64,000 nt of DNA from Diphasiastrum complanatum (lineage: Eukaryota > Streptophyta > Lycopodiopsida > Lycopodiales > Lycopodiaceae). Position 1 is the stretch's first letter; every line of letters begins with the position of its first letter. The notes beneath the pieces were generated by a model, which made no database searches, was not told the origin of the DNA, and saw nothing but the letters and a program-made list of their open reading frames with translations. The DNA lies in NCBI GenBank assembly GCA_029204225.1, contig CM055100.1, forward strand, positions 3,883,089 through 3,947,088. The letters run 5' to 3'. Below, piece by piece: positions 1 to 11,142 of this stretch. Both the position numbers and the translations under genes were made by a program.

Positions 1-905
1 AAACAATGGGGTCTGGAAAAACTCCATCCAATACTGAATGGCCCCAGCTCCTACATTGTCACCTAGCATTTTATCCCTACTTTCTAATTCACTTGTATCT
101 AAACTAGAAAAGATGAGACCAGCATTGGTCTTCGGCATCCTAAAACTGTATCGAGGACCTAAACCTTTAAGATACGTGTTTAACAATTGGTCATACTGTA
201 CATATTGAGGAGTATTTACAAAGGCAAGTGTAGGGTGAAGTGCAGAGGGTGACAGAAGTAATACAGATAAACCAAAAAAAGAATTGTCATTCAAAATTGA
301 TTCTACCTTTACATTAACAAAATCATCTAAATCATTTCCTAGAACAGGTGGAGGGGAACTAATATTTATGGGAGTAGGAGGAGGAGATTTAGGAGGAGGA
401 TATTTATTAGGAGAGGAAGATTTAGCAGGAGAAGTTAAAAAAAGAGTTTTGGGAGGAAAACAAAGAGACTTAGGAGGAGAATTAAGAGGAGAATGCATAG
501 AAGAAAGAATCTCATCCAAAGGAGATGGCTTGAAAAAATAACTCGTTTTATTTGGAGGGTCAAGAGACCTCCTCTTCTTTGAAACACTTTCGCTATGTAT
601 GCGAATAACAAGCTGGGATGGTTGAGATTGCTTTCGTTTTCTCCTCTCTGAATCTTGTTTTGGAGGAGAGGAGCAGGTCTAAAGTATTCTGCAAATTTGT
701 CATATGTGTCTCGAAGCCTGAACACAATGTTGGTCACCCTCTTAGCATGGACAGCTGCAACAATAGTATCAGAAAAAAATTTCACTTGGAAATCCTCATA
801 TGCAGTGTGCAGCGTCTCAATTGTCGTTACCGTCCATCTCACATCTGCAGATAGACTTCTTGTAACCTGCCTGATGGATCTCTGTATGTGAGCTTTCGAA
901 ATCAT
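1..905 (-). pseudogene. Unrecognised Pro/Ser-rich protein gene, frameshifted, runs off left edge
   Basis: The minus strand opens at an ATG at 905 with about 80 helical-looking residues (MISKAHIQRSIRQVTRSL...). Near 665-680 the frame must change. From there a second minus-strand frame stays open for about 225 codons to position 1 and past the window edge. It reads as a basic, Pro/Ser-rich linker with many SPP and PPPKSP repeats, then a mixed domain containing YVQYDQLLNTYLKGLGPRY and GAIQYWMEFF. The first frame also runs on to 435 as a hydrophobic tail, which I take to be out-of-frame. One shift joining the two halves gives a plausible N-terminal domain, linker and C-terminal domain. I recognise no family. 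It shares strand with the coding segments at 1.4-3.4 kb, so it may belong to the same element. The coding nature is an inference from the long open frame and composition. Confidence 0.45.
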
Positions 906-959
906 AAGATTATTTGTCTTCTATAGCTTTCAAATATCCTTGAGCCAGGGTGGGTCTCT

Positions 960-1090
960 TCTTCTGCCCCTTCGCCTAGGAGGAGGTGGTGGTGGACGAG
1001 GTGGTGGTTGTGGACTTCCCTGTCCCGCTCCTGAGATTGGTATTCCACCAGGGTGGCCTCGTGCTAATGTCCAATATCGGATCAGTGCGA
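960..1090 (-). other. Proline/arginine-rich open segment
   Basis: Read on the minus strand, this stretch encodes a glycine-proline run followed by a polyproline and arginine-rich tail (PPPPPPRRRGRRRDPPWLKDI) that stops about 20 bases before the ATG at 905. It could be the C-terminus of an upstream gene or low-complexity DNA read in a lucky frame. The plus strand shows a matching GGTGGTGG repeat. There is no family match. Confidence 0.2.
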
Positions 1091-1398
1091 GAAGGAGGAG
1101 AACCCAGGATCAGAAGTCAGGTAGAGCACGTCAAACCGATACCTAAGCTCTACAAAACCGATAGTTGGTAGCGGATGGACGCTCGCGAGTAATTGCGGTT
1201 CGTAAGAAGTTTGTTTCGAGCGTGCTGAATTGTTATCGCATGGATGTAGAAAACTGTAAGAACTTTAAACAAAAAAATTTCAGCGTCGTCTATCAGTATA
1301 TATAGAGAAAATTTAAAATGATTGAAAATCTCGTGGGTTGGATGTCCGAGACACGAATTACGATGATGATTTCTCTGAGGCTTGTCAATCAAATCAAA

Positions 1399-1902
1399 CT
1401 AAATATCCATCTCAATCGTGACATTCCCTTTATGTAGTCCTGCATTTGACAGAACTATCTCCAACCTCCTAATTGTTGCTTTAGCCACAGACTCCGGTTT
1501 ATGATTCCATGCTAGTAGAATATGCAGGTAAATAAGTTTTTTCAATAATACGACCTCAGCATGCAATGTGCATTTGTGAGCATATTTTAATGGAATTGGC
1601 AGAACACTTTTCATATTTGGATCTTTAGCTTTTCGTGTTGGACCAGTGTTTGCTGATCGTCCCAAATTCATATTGTAGCAATCCTTCATGCAATAAAGAC
1701 ATGGATGCTTTGATGTTGCCCCATGAGAGACATTATACATACATTTTAATATTTTTAAATCCTCTGCAAGGTGCCATTGAATTTGAAAACTTTCATGATT
1801 TTCAACTGTAAATTTTTCACCCTCCAAATGTCTCCTTATAATCTCGCCATAATTTGTTCTTGAAAATATTCATGAAAGTATTTTATGATCCTCTTACAAG
1901 GC
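1399..1902 (-). pseudogene. Unrecognised protein, C-terminal exon with CxxC motif
   Basis: The minus strand has a good splice acceptor (TTTCTCTACAG) ending at 1903, followed by an open frame of about 167 codons to a stop at 1399. It contains a WHLAEDLKILKCMYNVSHG stretch and then TSKHPCLYCMKDC, a CxxC pair. From memory, a D-L/W-K-x-L segment followed by a CxxC about 15-20 residues later occurs in a family of long uncharacterised proteins of invertebrates and fungi that look mobile-element-derived. I cannot confirm that relation here. The partner exon lies at 1998-2655. Because that exon carries stops, I treat the pair as a decayed gene. Confidence 0.4.
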
Positions 1903-1997
1903 CTGTAGAGAAACAAGTAATGCATGACATGTCAATAAAAACTGGCAAGATATGAATTGTTAATAAAGATATTCTAAATGAAAATTGAAATGTATAC

Positions 1998-2655
1998 CTA
2001 GAATGCTGCCAACCACCATGTGTGATTTTTCGATTGAACACTAAACGTTCGATCATTTGTATCTAAAATTTTGTTCATCAAAGTGACACTCACTCGTTCC
2101 AACTTCTGACCCTTGATGATTTCATATTCATCCAATTTTATTACAATAATAATCTTTCCATTTACTTGATGTTCGTCTAGTTTATATAATCAAATAATGT
2201 AATTTAGAACATTTTCAATATCAAAAAAAATATTATTGCAATCGTTGTAATTGAGCTCATCATATTTTGATTTATATAATTCAGTTATATGAAGCGGTTG
2301 GCCAACTACTTTGAACATTCCGTCATTATAAAAATTTCTAGTTAATCTTACCCGATATAGACGCGGAAGATAAATTTTCTTCACCATCACTTGGGAAAAA
2401 ACTTTTTTAACTATTCTAAAAAAAGTAGAATAAGCATTTCTGCTAATTCCAGATACATCACATGCATCTTGTATCACATTCGCATCCAAGTATGATTGAA
2501 CCTTAATCAAAACAGTCTCTACAATCTCATTTTTCATTTTTTCAAACCGAACATTTTTTATCATTTCCTTTGCTGACTTTCTTGGTAAAACATGACTTAA
2601 AGATGATCCAATGCATGAACGATCTGTTATATAGTTCTTTACCACCAAACATGAT
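1998..2655 (-). pseudogene. Unrecognised protein, upstream exon with in-frame stops
   Basis: After an acceptor-like TTTGTTGCAG ending at 2656, the minus strand is open from SCLVVKNYITDRSC through a basic segment (IYLPRLYRVRLTRNF) to a single in-frame TGA at 2190-2192. The same frame then continues for another 63 codons, including KIIIVIKLDEYEIIKG and KNHTWWLAAF. It ends at a TAG that sits directly on a GTATAC donor at 1997. Continuation past the TGA with protein-like composition shows one coding unit broken by nonsense mutations. The next exon starts at 1902. Function is unknown; it shares strand with the neighbouring segments and may be part of one transposable or virus-derived gene. Confidence 0.4.
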
Positions 2656-2937
2656 CTGCAACAAACATATGAAACTCAAATTATGTTTAATAAATAAATA
2701 ATCCATGTTATCAAATAAAAATCAAACTCAAATGACATATACAAATCAAATAAACAGTTTATATGACAACATACTTGAATGCTCAAATTCTTTTTTTTTT
2801 ATTGTCGCTATGTGTAGATAAGTCATCAATATTCTTCATCGGTACTCTCTCTCTCTTTTTTCCTTCATCATTGTCTTATTGATAATTTTTATATCAACAA
2901 CAAATTTTAAACTCTCGGATCGCAACTTTTCTATGGA

Positions 2938-3396
2938 TTATAACATTTCTTGGTTTGATCCCCGAAGAGTAGTGACAGTAGCATTCAACTCTGACATAGC
3001 ATTCTTGAGTGCATTGTTTTCAGCACTAGTGTGTTGCACATGATGAAGCAATTGTTGATTAGCAAAATGTAATTGTTGATTAAGACAAAATATGCTATGC
3101 ATTCCAATACTACACAACCTTTGACAATATCCAAGTAATTCGCTATTTTCTTCACATACATATCTGAGAAGATGAGTTACGGACTTAAAATCTGGACACA
3201 AATTGGTAGCTGAATCATTAGGATAAATTGATCCATCCACCCACAAATCTATATTCATATGATTATTCATTCTCAATTCTCTAACTATTGCAGCAATATT
3301 CTCTATAGCTTTCGCATTTTTCTTAATAATTGAAGTGCATTCCATCAGAAGAGCAACATGCAAATGGAACATTGCCATTGTTAAAGCTACAATCAT
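2938..3396 (-). CDS. Hypothetical coiled-coil protein or exon
   Basis: A minus-strand open frame of 152 codons starts at an ATG, with an in-frame stop only a few codons upstream. The last 60 residues are rich in Gln, Leu, Asn and Ala with heptad-like spacing (LNQQLHFANQQLLHHV... ENNALKNAMSELNATVTTL), predicting a coiled coil. The first half is mixed and hydrophobic. I recognise no family. It lies about 280 bases upstream of the exon at 1998-2655 on the same strand, so it may be the 5' part of that gene or an independent small protein. Confidence 0.35.
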   Translation of the reverse strand: MIVALTMAMFHLHVALLMECTSIIKKNAKAIENIAAIVRELRMNNHMNIDLWVDGSIYPNDSATNLCPDFKSVTHLLRYVCEENSELLGYCQRLCSIGMHSIFCLNQQLHFANQQLLHHVQHTSAENNALKNAMSELNATVTTLRGSNQEML

Positions 3397-5270
3397 GTAA
3401 ATGAATCAAACTACAGTAAATCAATATGAATAGATCTATCATTCCTTACTTTTGTAATGTTTATGTCGCATTGATTCTTTTAACATAATCAAAACTACTT
3501 TCATCGTCAATCACTTTCAAGTCATGATCATAAACTAACAAGAAGTCAAACACCACTTACATCACATATACACCTTGACCATTAATTTTAAAGTTTTTTT
3601 AAATGAACCTCAAGCTTCGCCAGTTTGACATGATTGATGAATTTTATTCGAAATCTCAATTTTATATTTCATAGCTTCAGACTTCTTTTCATTCTAAAGT
3701 GAACTTGTACACGTAGCGCATTTGTTGAATGATTGCCATATAAGATGTTGTGCTTCTACCTTCTCATCTTGGTGAATGTGGAATAATCCATTTACTAATC
3801 GATGCATCTAGTTTTTCTCCAATTGTCGTGATCCATGCCTGCAAACATGCAATTAGCTCATATCAATAACACAAATTTTCACAACAACAAGAACACAAAA
3901 TGTTAGACAAAGCCATCGTGCACATCAAACCATTTCACATATTTTAGAAACTTTATCATTCTCGAAAGTCAAGGTCACACAAATAGAATCCCTTGCATGT
4001 GGTTTTTAAATTACAATCAGAAACAACACCAATTGTTAGGTAGATCGTCTAATAGCAATGCCTTTAATAAGACCTACAAACCAATCCTTGATTGAGCAAT
4101 ACCAGACAAGAATACATAGATTTAACTGCATGGAAGGGATGGAAAGAACTTTTGCAATGTGAGAAAGTTAGCAACAGTCGTGCAGGCACTTGATGAGGTA
4201 AGTTATTTGGAAATATCCAGCATAAAATGGTAAACTCCAGAGCAGTTCGCTTTATAATGAAATGCTTCAGGAGACAGTACATACTTTACTATGACAAGGG
4301 TCGAAGGAGCAGCAAAAATTCTAATACAATCAAAAGTCAACAACTTGCAAGCTATGAAAAGACAAATTTTCTTCAAGAATAAACCAAACCCAACAAGCTC
4401 ACCCAGAATTAAACTGAACCTTACATACATCAACTGCACAACGATTAACTGAATACAAGAAACACAACCTGGTCCTTCATAGTCTATCGGCCGGAAGCAA
4501 AAATGTTATAGGTGATTAGAATTGCCTCGGGGTGAAAATATATAATGTATGGAATATAAGAAATTGCTGTGGTAAGATGGGTCTGAAGAGAAAAAATTTC
4601 TTGCCAAAAAATGGGAAGCATCTATACTCACAAAGAACCTCTTTTGGTAAATTCACAAATGGGCAGTCTCTAGCAAGCCAAAAAGCCTTGTAATATGATT
4701 TCTAAGAATGGAAAGCATATAAAATAGGCAAGATGGAAGAAATAGATTGTTGACATAAGGCAAAGTTGAAACTAAAGCTAACAGAGATGCCTGATAGCTT
4801 TCGACTGTGGAGACAAACTCTTGTTTTGCTCTTCTACCGTAAAAAATATAAACGCAGAAAGGATCATTGAAATCAAAGAAAACCCAGCAATGCTAGCACG
4901 CTGCATTAAGATTCTAGAAAACATGTTTACTCCTGCTGATGGTCTATTAATATCCTTGATAAAACTACCGAAATTGATTTCTCGTCAGCAAGTTCTGCAG
5001 CCAACTTAGAGCATCAATTGATCCGAATTTTGAGGAGAACTTACCTACATGGTTGAGGGTGCTGGATTGGGATGGTTGTATTGCAACAGATATCATGCCA
5101 ACAGGAGTTGTAAAGCTTCAATTACCAACAAGTCAAAATTTTGGTCAACAAAAATACTTGTTTTATTTCTATGCTCTGAAGTTGTTTTAAGATCAGATTG
5201 GATCTATTTGCTGCCTACTGCAAAGGATTTCCAAGGTCCAATCACCATTCCCTTTGACCTATTTCACAGA
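3397..5270. other. No recognisable gene
   Basis: AT-rich DNA with only short open frames on both strands. No domain, repeat family, tRNA or LTR signature could be supported. Confidence 0.5.
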
Positions 5271-5800
5271 AAGTTTTCGTAAAAAGAGGTGCTTCATCCC
5301 ATTCATCCTCTTACAGCTTTTCTTCAGGGTTGATGTGGATCTGGTGTTGTCCTGCTGTAACACGATCTGCAAACTCCACTTGCATTTTTGTTTCTGGCCA
5401 TTCCGCTGGTCATTCAGATATTACACCTTTTAGGGTTTTGAAGGCTGCACAGATGCTGCTGCTTGTCATTTTTCACCTTCTGGGGGAAATCTGAGGCTTA
5501 TTGTCACTGAAGTTCTTGATCTTGACAGAAAAACAACCTGCAGCAATATGATTGCCATACATGGGAGTGAATCTTACGTTCAATCATATCCCAGTCATGC
5601 ATTGCTGTTCTTGATATACTGTTGAAAACGGGTCATAATCCTCATAAATTGCCGATCTTTTGGAGCCCTTTATAGTTGGGTCCACTTTGGCAATTTTGGT
5701 AGAGCTGAGTCGTTGACTGGAGTGTTGTTGGACAGGCTTGCAACTAAACAGACGCTCGCTTTGGATGAGAGAGAGACACAAGAAAGGAAATGACAAATGT
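5270..5800 (-). other. Degenerate minus-strand coding remnant, unidentified
   Basis: Several minus-strand stretches read as protein-like but are broken by stops, for example EDEWDEAPLFT near 5.28-5.31 kb and SSTKIAKVDPTIKGSKRSA near 5.66-5.71 kb. They sit immediately 3' (in element orientation) of the repeat-rich leader at 5.9-6.4 kb. They could therefore be the eroded start of an LTR-element gag. I see no catalytic motif, so the assignment is tentative. Confidence 0.2.
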
Positions 5801-5889
5801 CAAGAAAATGTGTGGAAAGCAAGGAAAAACCAGCAAAGATACCTCTCGATAGAGCTTCAAGCGTGTGCGAAGAGCTGGCTGGAAAATGT

Positions 5890-6425
5890 GACCACAAGGA
5901 GAATGAAAGTGGGCGCTGGACAGCCTCCAATCAATGCTGAAAATATGGCTCGAAGTCTATGGAAAACGTGATGAAACAGGGCGATGGGCAGCCTCCAATC
6001 AAAACTGAAATATGGCTGAAACTCTGCTGGAACAATGGCTGAAAAATGTGATGAAGTAGGGTGCTGGACAGTCTCCAATCAATGCTGAAAAGATGGCTGG
6101 GAATTCTCTCCCTGAATCAAATGGAGGATTCAAAAAAAGAGAGGGAAAAGGATTTGGAACTTGGGCGCCGGAAATAATCTCCCCCAAAAAAAAAAAAAAA
6201 TTCCGGCCGCCAAATTTAGCGGAAGTACTTCCGCTAACTATTTGCTAAAGCTCCGCCAAGGAAAATGCTCTGATGGGAGTTGGTCCTCCTCCAAACTGTG
6301 CTGAATGTTGCTGAAGCAAAGAGACGAAAGCCCTCAGCAAAGAGAGAAAAATCGGCAAGGAAAATGGGCACCCAATCAGAAAATCAGATCTGAAATCCAG
6401 CAATCGGGAAAGTGCTCTGATACCA
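5890..6425 (-). repeat. LTR-element leader with degenerate tandem repeats and primer site
   Basis: The phrase GGACAGCCTCCAATCA or close variants recurs at about 5.92, 5.99 and 6.07 kb with roughly 65-80 bp spacing. The same repeat type fills 18.3-18.85 kb in front of the gypsy element there. The block ends with GCTCTGATACCA at 6414-6425. On the minus strand this is TGGTATCAGAGC, the standard plant initiator-tRNA-Met primer binding site. An LTR-like segment (CTGAATCAAATGGAGGATTC) is embedded at about 6.11 kb. This is the untranslated leader of a minus-strand LTR retrotransposon whose coding part is mostly gone. Confidence 0.6.
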
Positions 6426-6427
6426 AG

Positions 6428-6883
6428 TTATGATCAAAATCTCAGGTGTTGAATCAATGAAGCATAAAAGACAGCAATAGACTAAAGCCCTACAAGCAAT
6501 AGACAAGACAATAGGTTCTCCCACGAAGAGCCCAAGCAATACCAATCAATAATCTGAAAAATGAGTGTACAAATGCCCCTATAAATATCCTACCAATGAA
6601 TCCTAAAATAGGAATTCAAAAGTAAAGGGAGGCAAAATGTGGAGGGAAAATAGTGCGCCCTCCTACGGGCCCCCACTCCACATATAACCATATAATAAGG
6701 GCCCAAGGCCAGTCAATGTCATAAAAAAGGACCCAGTGCGGGTCATAAGCATATAAAAAGGCTCTGGGGCCTCTACATGACTAATATAAAATGCGTAACC
6801 AGAAATATACGTAACCAACAGTAAATGTAAAGAGGCCTGCGAAATATATGCAGAGTAGCCCAGTAGGCCTGTATCGTCCATAA
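6428..6883 (-). mobile_element. LTR of a minus-strand gypsy-type element
   Basis: Directly beside the minus-strand primer site at 6414-6425. It begins TTATGATCA and ends GTCCATAA, giving TTAT..ATAA termini. Its middle shares a GGGCCCAAGGCCAGT block and overall plan with the LTRs at 10.1-10.4 and 18.87-19.2 kb, so it is a divergent relative of the same family. No second LTR of this copy was found in the window. Confidence 0.6.
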
Positions 6884-7571
6884 CTCATGTGTACCTATTT
6901 TCAAGCTAAAATTCAGATTGATAATACACATTAAGACTGGAAAACTTGCTATTGTGTCTATGATCGTTCAATGGATGATCTGGAAAAGATTCAACTTGCA
7001 GTGTCAAATATCTCGGTTGTGCAGTTTCTGAGTGCAAGAACCAAGAGGATTGTCCTTTGATAGGTGAGCTTCCTCCGATTTGGGAGTGGAGACTGTTCAA
7101 GAATCATATGTATGTTGTTCTAACTTCTAAGGAGTGAGGACGATTTCAAAGCAGGATCTTGGGCTTCAAGTCCCACGTTCCTACTAGTTGGGCTTAGTAT
7201 ATAGCTTGTGATCACTCGACAATTATACCTTATACTTGGTCCCTGGGGGAGAGAATTTGTTATTTGACATTTATCATCATCAATTGACATTTTACTAGTG
7301 ACTATGTGGCTGTGTGTAGTAAGTAGCAGATCTAGCTTGATTGGGCTCCAGTGCCTATATACTACCCTTTTGGGCTGTAAATGCTGAAATATCATTATGG
7401 ATCAGATTATCAATTAGCATACATCAATTCTCCACAAGTACTAGCTTGTTTCCATCAGTGTTCTTGGCTGGACAGGAGACATTTGCAATGAGAAAAGGTA
7501 CAAGCATCACACTACCTGATCGCGAGGACCAAACCCACGAATTTGATCGGAGCCTACAACCATTATGCCCT

Positions 7572-9377
7572 CATCTCCCAATGGCTGCAAAATGACAGCC
7601 TAAAGCTCCCTCGAAATCACAGAGGGAATTCAACATTAACAAACAACAAAGCATCATACTACTACTTGTAAATAAACATATCCAATGTACCATGATATGA
7701 TAAAAGTGCCACAGTTTATGATCATGCTTCAGGTAACAAATGAAAGTGCAAAACTCCTTGTTGACTTTTGCAAATACCTGGGTATTACCAGGCAGAAAGG
7801 ACAACTCAAAGCGTCCTGGGTATAATGAGAGGTTGGCTAAATAGCTCTCTGCATAGACTCATACCAATATCATTATTCAGATAATGCACATAACAATTCA
7901 GCTGTTGTGCACCATCAAAATTCAAATAATATCTAGACAATAAACAAACATCTTTTCTGCAGAAAAGTAGATATTGAATTGGCACTTACGCTTTCCAGAT
8001 GCTCGAACATTTTCACTTAGAGACCCCTTCAATAATTTGATCACGTCAACTTTTACAGCTTGTCCTTTGAAGTCAGAAGATTCTGCCGCAATACCTGCTT
8101 GTAGAATGCACATGCCGTGGTACACAACTACCAGTGCACGAGATCTTGAGCCTTTACTAAGAGCCTCCCATGCCCTGTATCCCCTCTTCTAGCATCAAAA
8201 ACAGTATGCAAAGTATTTCTTTCTAGATGTACAGAACCAACTGATTATATGAGTTGAAAGAAAAGCTCACATAAGGCACAAGACAAGAATGGCACTTGCA
8301 GCAGAAACCTGTATATTTTGATCTCATTTGAAATGCCGCATCAGAAGATACCAACAAAACAGAAAAGGTAAACATAGTAAGACATGTATTAAAATTTGGT
8401 AAACGATTGATGGCATCCTAAATAAATAGAGGTCGTTATGAACGAATCATCACATAAGCATGTCATATAATGGACAGCAAACTGATATTGGTTCCAAAGA
8501 ATCTCAATTCGAACAGTTTCTAATCAATCTGACAACTTTTTTTTGAGAAGTGTAATTTCTTTCAAAAGATTTGATTATTCCATGTCTTTTTCAGAATTTT
8601 AAAGAACATTGGTAATTTCTTAATATTTTCAAAGCATATTTGCATTGATTCGAATCAACTGGAAACTATGCATATAACTATTGCCAACTAAAATAACTGT
8701 ACAGCAAAGGGAAGCTAAGCATGACGTAGAACCACAACCTTCAAGTTCCTACAAAGGACTAAGGCACCGTACATTAGCATGGAACAAGTAACATAAAGCA
8801 GAAGAGAAGGCAATTTGGGAAATAACGATGTCAGTCAAAATTGAAAAAAGTTGAACAGGGTAGTTCAAAATAGGATCTTCTTTGCAGTTACTAATGCCTC
8901 CCCCAAAAGAATGGTACTCAAGCACAGCAATGATCATATATCCGATGTTTGATGAAAGAAGTAAATGAGAAAACATGCATAAACAACTGTTATCATATGC
9001 TACATTATAAGAGGGTGAGAGTCAGCACGTACCATTCCACCTCACTTTGCAAATGTGTTGGTAGCTCTGAATTAAGCCAAAAACAATGCACGCCTTGTAG
9101 ATCATCCTGCACATGGTTTCAGATTTGAATCTGAAACCCTGATATATATAAACTTTGAGAGATATTGCAAGCTATATATACATCAGGACTAGCACATTGT
9201 GATATATTATGGCTCAAGGAACAAGTTGCATATACTAAATTAGAGTACACCAGATCTGTATGCCCTTGTACTTAGCAGTCTCCATTATAATCATACAGCT
9301 AGTGATCTATTGCACTCACCCAAAGATGTCTAAACCATTCGAAACTCCAGTTTGCCGTCAGTAGAACACAAATAGTG
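7572..9377 (-). CDS. Unrecognised multi-exon plant gene, 3' part
   Basis: Several minus-strand segments have splice signals and join in phase. Exon a is 9377-9320 (ends FEWFRHLW, donor GTGAGT). Exon b is 9106-9033 (DDLQGVHCFWLNSELPTHL..., donor GTACGT). Exon c is about 8185-7990 (WEALSKGSRSRALVVVYHGM..., ending VRASGK, donor GTAAGT). Exon d is 7815-7778 (RRFELSFLPGNTQ). A last short exon may end at a stop near 7572. A small exon near 8308-8271 may lie between b and c, but I could not fit its donor in phase. I do not recognise the family; the composition is that of a soluble protein. The 5' part may lie beyond the retroelements to the right. An intact reading frame is likely for these exons but not proven for the gene. 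Confidence 0.5.
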
Positions 9378-9509
9378 CTATAAACTTGTTGGCTTAAAGT
9401 TGCCAATGACTATATAAAGAGCCTTTACGACTCCTTCCAAAGTGCTTGTAGACATGGAAATTAATGACATGGTGGCAAATTTTCAGCTTTCCAGCTCTCT
9501 CTTTCAGGA

Positions 9510-9831
9510 CTCTGGACCATAGATGCAGTGAATCGCGATTCGGGTTTTGCGATTCGCGATTCGCTGCAAAGAATCGTTGAAAAAATCGTTGAAAAAAAAA
9601 ATAATCTGTGCATTTCGGGCCTGGGGGGACCATCCTGCACCCGAAACAGTCGGCAAACTACACAGTCATAATGCTCTCAATCAGAGCTTTCATTTAATAC
9701 CCATATTGCCTAAAAAAATTTCAAAAAATATAAGTAAAAAAAAATCGATTCTGCATGATTCTCTGAAAAACCCGAAACGCGATTCTGAATCGCAATTCAA
9801 AATTGCGGTGCATCTATGCTCTAGACCATAA
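9510..9831. mobile_element. Short hairpin-rich insertion, MITE-like
   Basis: About 300 bp flanked by CTCTGGACCATA on the left and CTCTAGACCATA on the right, which look like a 12 bp target duplication with one mismatch. The ends share an imperfect inverted repeat around ATAGATGCA, and both ends carry GAATCGCGATTC-like palindromes. It contains no coding capacity that I trust. It resembles a miniature inverted-repeat element, but the superfamily is unclear. Confidence 0.45.
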
Positions 9832-10112
9832 AATTAAATTCGTAGACTAAAGGTCAAACTTGATTCTTGAAAGTTGAAACATGATGCACATATTACACAA
9901 TTTAACAAGTAAGTTGTAACAAAAGTAAATACTCAAGATTTAAGAGTCAAAATTCAAATCATCGTAAAGTGTTAAAAGCTAAAACCGAAACTGATAATAA
10001 AATTTGAAGGATGATATGTACTATGGATTATGATCTTCACGGTGGCACTTTGCTTCGACTATTGCTACAATAAAGACAAACATGTTCTTCCCAATTCAAT
10101 CTCAAAGCACAC

Positions 10113-10431
10113 CAAGAAGAGAGAATGCTTAAGGGGGCTAAAGAGGAGCAATCATCATAAACTGAATAAAGGAATACAATGCTGCCCTATATATACCCTC
10201 TCCCTGAATCAAATAGAGGATTCAAAAAAGGGACGGAATAGGATTTGGAGGGAAAACAGTGCGCCTTCCCAATAGGAGGACCCCCACTCCAAATCAACGT
10301 GACCAAGTCCTAAAAGTATGACCAAATAGGGCCCAAGGCCAGTATATGAATAAAAAGGGCCCTTAGGCCTGCTTATGCATAATAACGAATAAAAGAATGG
10401 ACGCGGCGAATGTAATGAGCCAAGTCCATAA
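10113..10431 (-). mobile_element. 3' LTR (truncated) of gypsy element A
   Basis: Nearly identical to 18902-19219 over about 318 bp, including AATAGAGGATTC, GGGCCCAAGGCCAGT and GGACGCGGCGAATG. The 35 bp end present in the right copy is missing here. On the minus strand a purine tract (AGGGGAGAG) just right of 10431 is the polypurine tract, so this is the 3' LTR of a minus-strand element. A TATATATA box lies near 10.19 kb. The two LTRs belong to one element later split by element B. Confidence 0.7.
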
Positions 10432-10693
10432 CTCTCCCCTGCAAAAAAACAAAGCCCTCCACCGGCTAGCAAGCATAATGACTATCTAAAACAATAATGT
10501 AAGCATGCTAAATACTGAAAAATCATGAACTAATGGAAATACTAATGGAGAGGACATGAGTCATCACAACAAATACCCCAAAAGTATCATAACTGTGTAA
10601 AGCAAGTACTAAGCAAATACTACAACAAAACAAAAAAAAGAATAGTCATAGCTAGCCGAATCATGAAGTAGAGGGAACATCTGCAATGACATC
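10432..10693 (-). mobile_element. Remnant 3' internal region of gypsy element A
   Basis: AT-rich DNA between the polypurine tract of A and the first base of the inserted chromovirus B. It has no coding motif. Its position implies it is the last internal part of A. Confidence 0.4.
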
Positions 10694-11140
10694 TGTTAGG
10701 GACCCAACTCCCTTGGGTCCCAAACCCAGACTTGAGACCAGACGATGACTGGGCCTGTAGACTTGACCGGTGACTCGTGAACCTGCATGGTTGCCACGTG
10801 TCATGATCCAGGAGTGCACATGGCTTGGAGTCTCTCTCCTTGGAGGTATACAAGGGTAGGAGGACTCATTGGCCATCCATTCTGTCTACCTAGGAGGAGG
10901 TGGATGGAGACGTGTGCACGGCCAGGATGTGTTGCTAGCATGAGGCAGGAGATGGCTGAGAGCCTAGGCGGTGGTATGGGACGCCATCTGGGATGGAAGT
11001 CGGATCCAGCTTGATACGGTCGCAGGCCAGGGCACGGTGGGTGGACCCGGATTAGGTCCTAAGGCGGGGTGGAACGTGAATCGTTCGGTCTCTTGTGGTT
11101 AACCGGCACCTGGAGGTTTGCAGTAAGTGAGATTGTAACA
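10694..11140 (+). repeat. 5' LTR of chromovirus B
   Basis: 447 bp with TGTTA..TAACA inverted ends, matched by the truncated copy at 16540-16835. The primer site follows after two bases. Confidence 0.85.
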
Positions 11141-11142
11141 TA

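Noticed and set aside
435-600. Hydrophobic C-terminal tail (FFLLCILLLILLLSLFVFL) as a membrane segment
   Set aside because: The alternative minus-strand frame through the same DNA is open far longer (to the window edge) and encodes a coherent Pro/Ser-rich protein. The hydrophobic tail is probably the out-of-frame reading after a frameshift.
940-1146. Glycine-rich plus-strand ORF
   Set aside because: It is the reverse side of a polyproline/GGTGGT repeat, with no conserved sequence around it.
1-3396. Integrated giant virus or endogenous DNA virus
   Set aside because: No capsid, polymerase, helicase or other viral hallmark could be identified. Unknown ORFs alone do not support it.
7778-7815. 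CPFCLV, as in EMF2/VRN2-type polycomb zinc fingers
   Set aside because: The reading frame giving CPFCLV is not in phase with the upstream exon. The in-phase reading is RRFELSFLPGNTQ.
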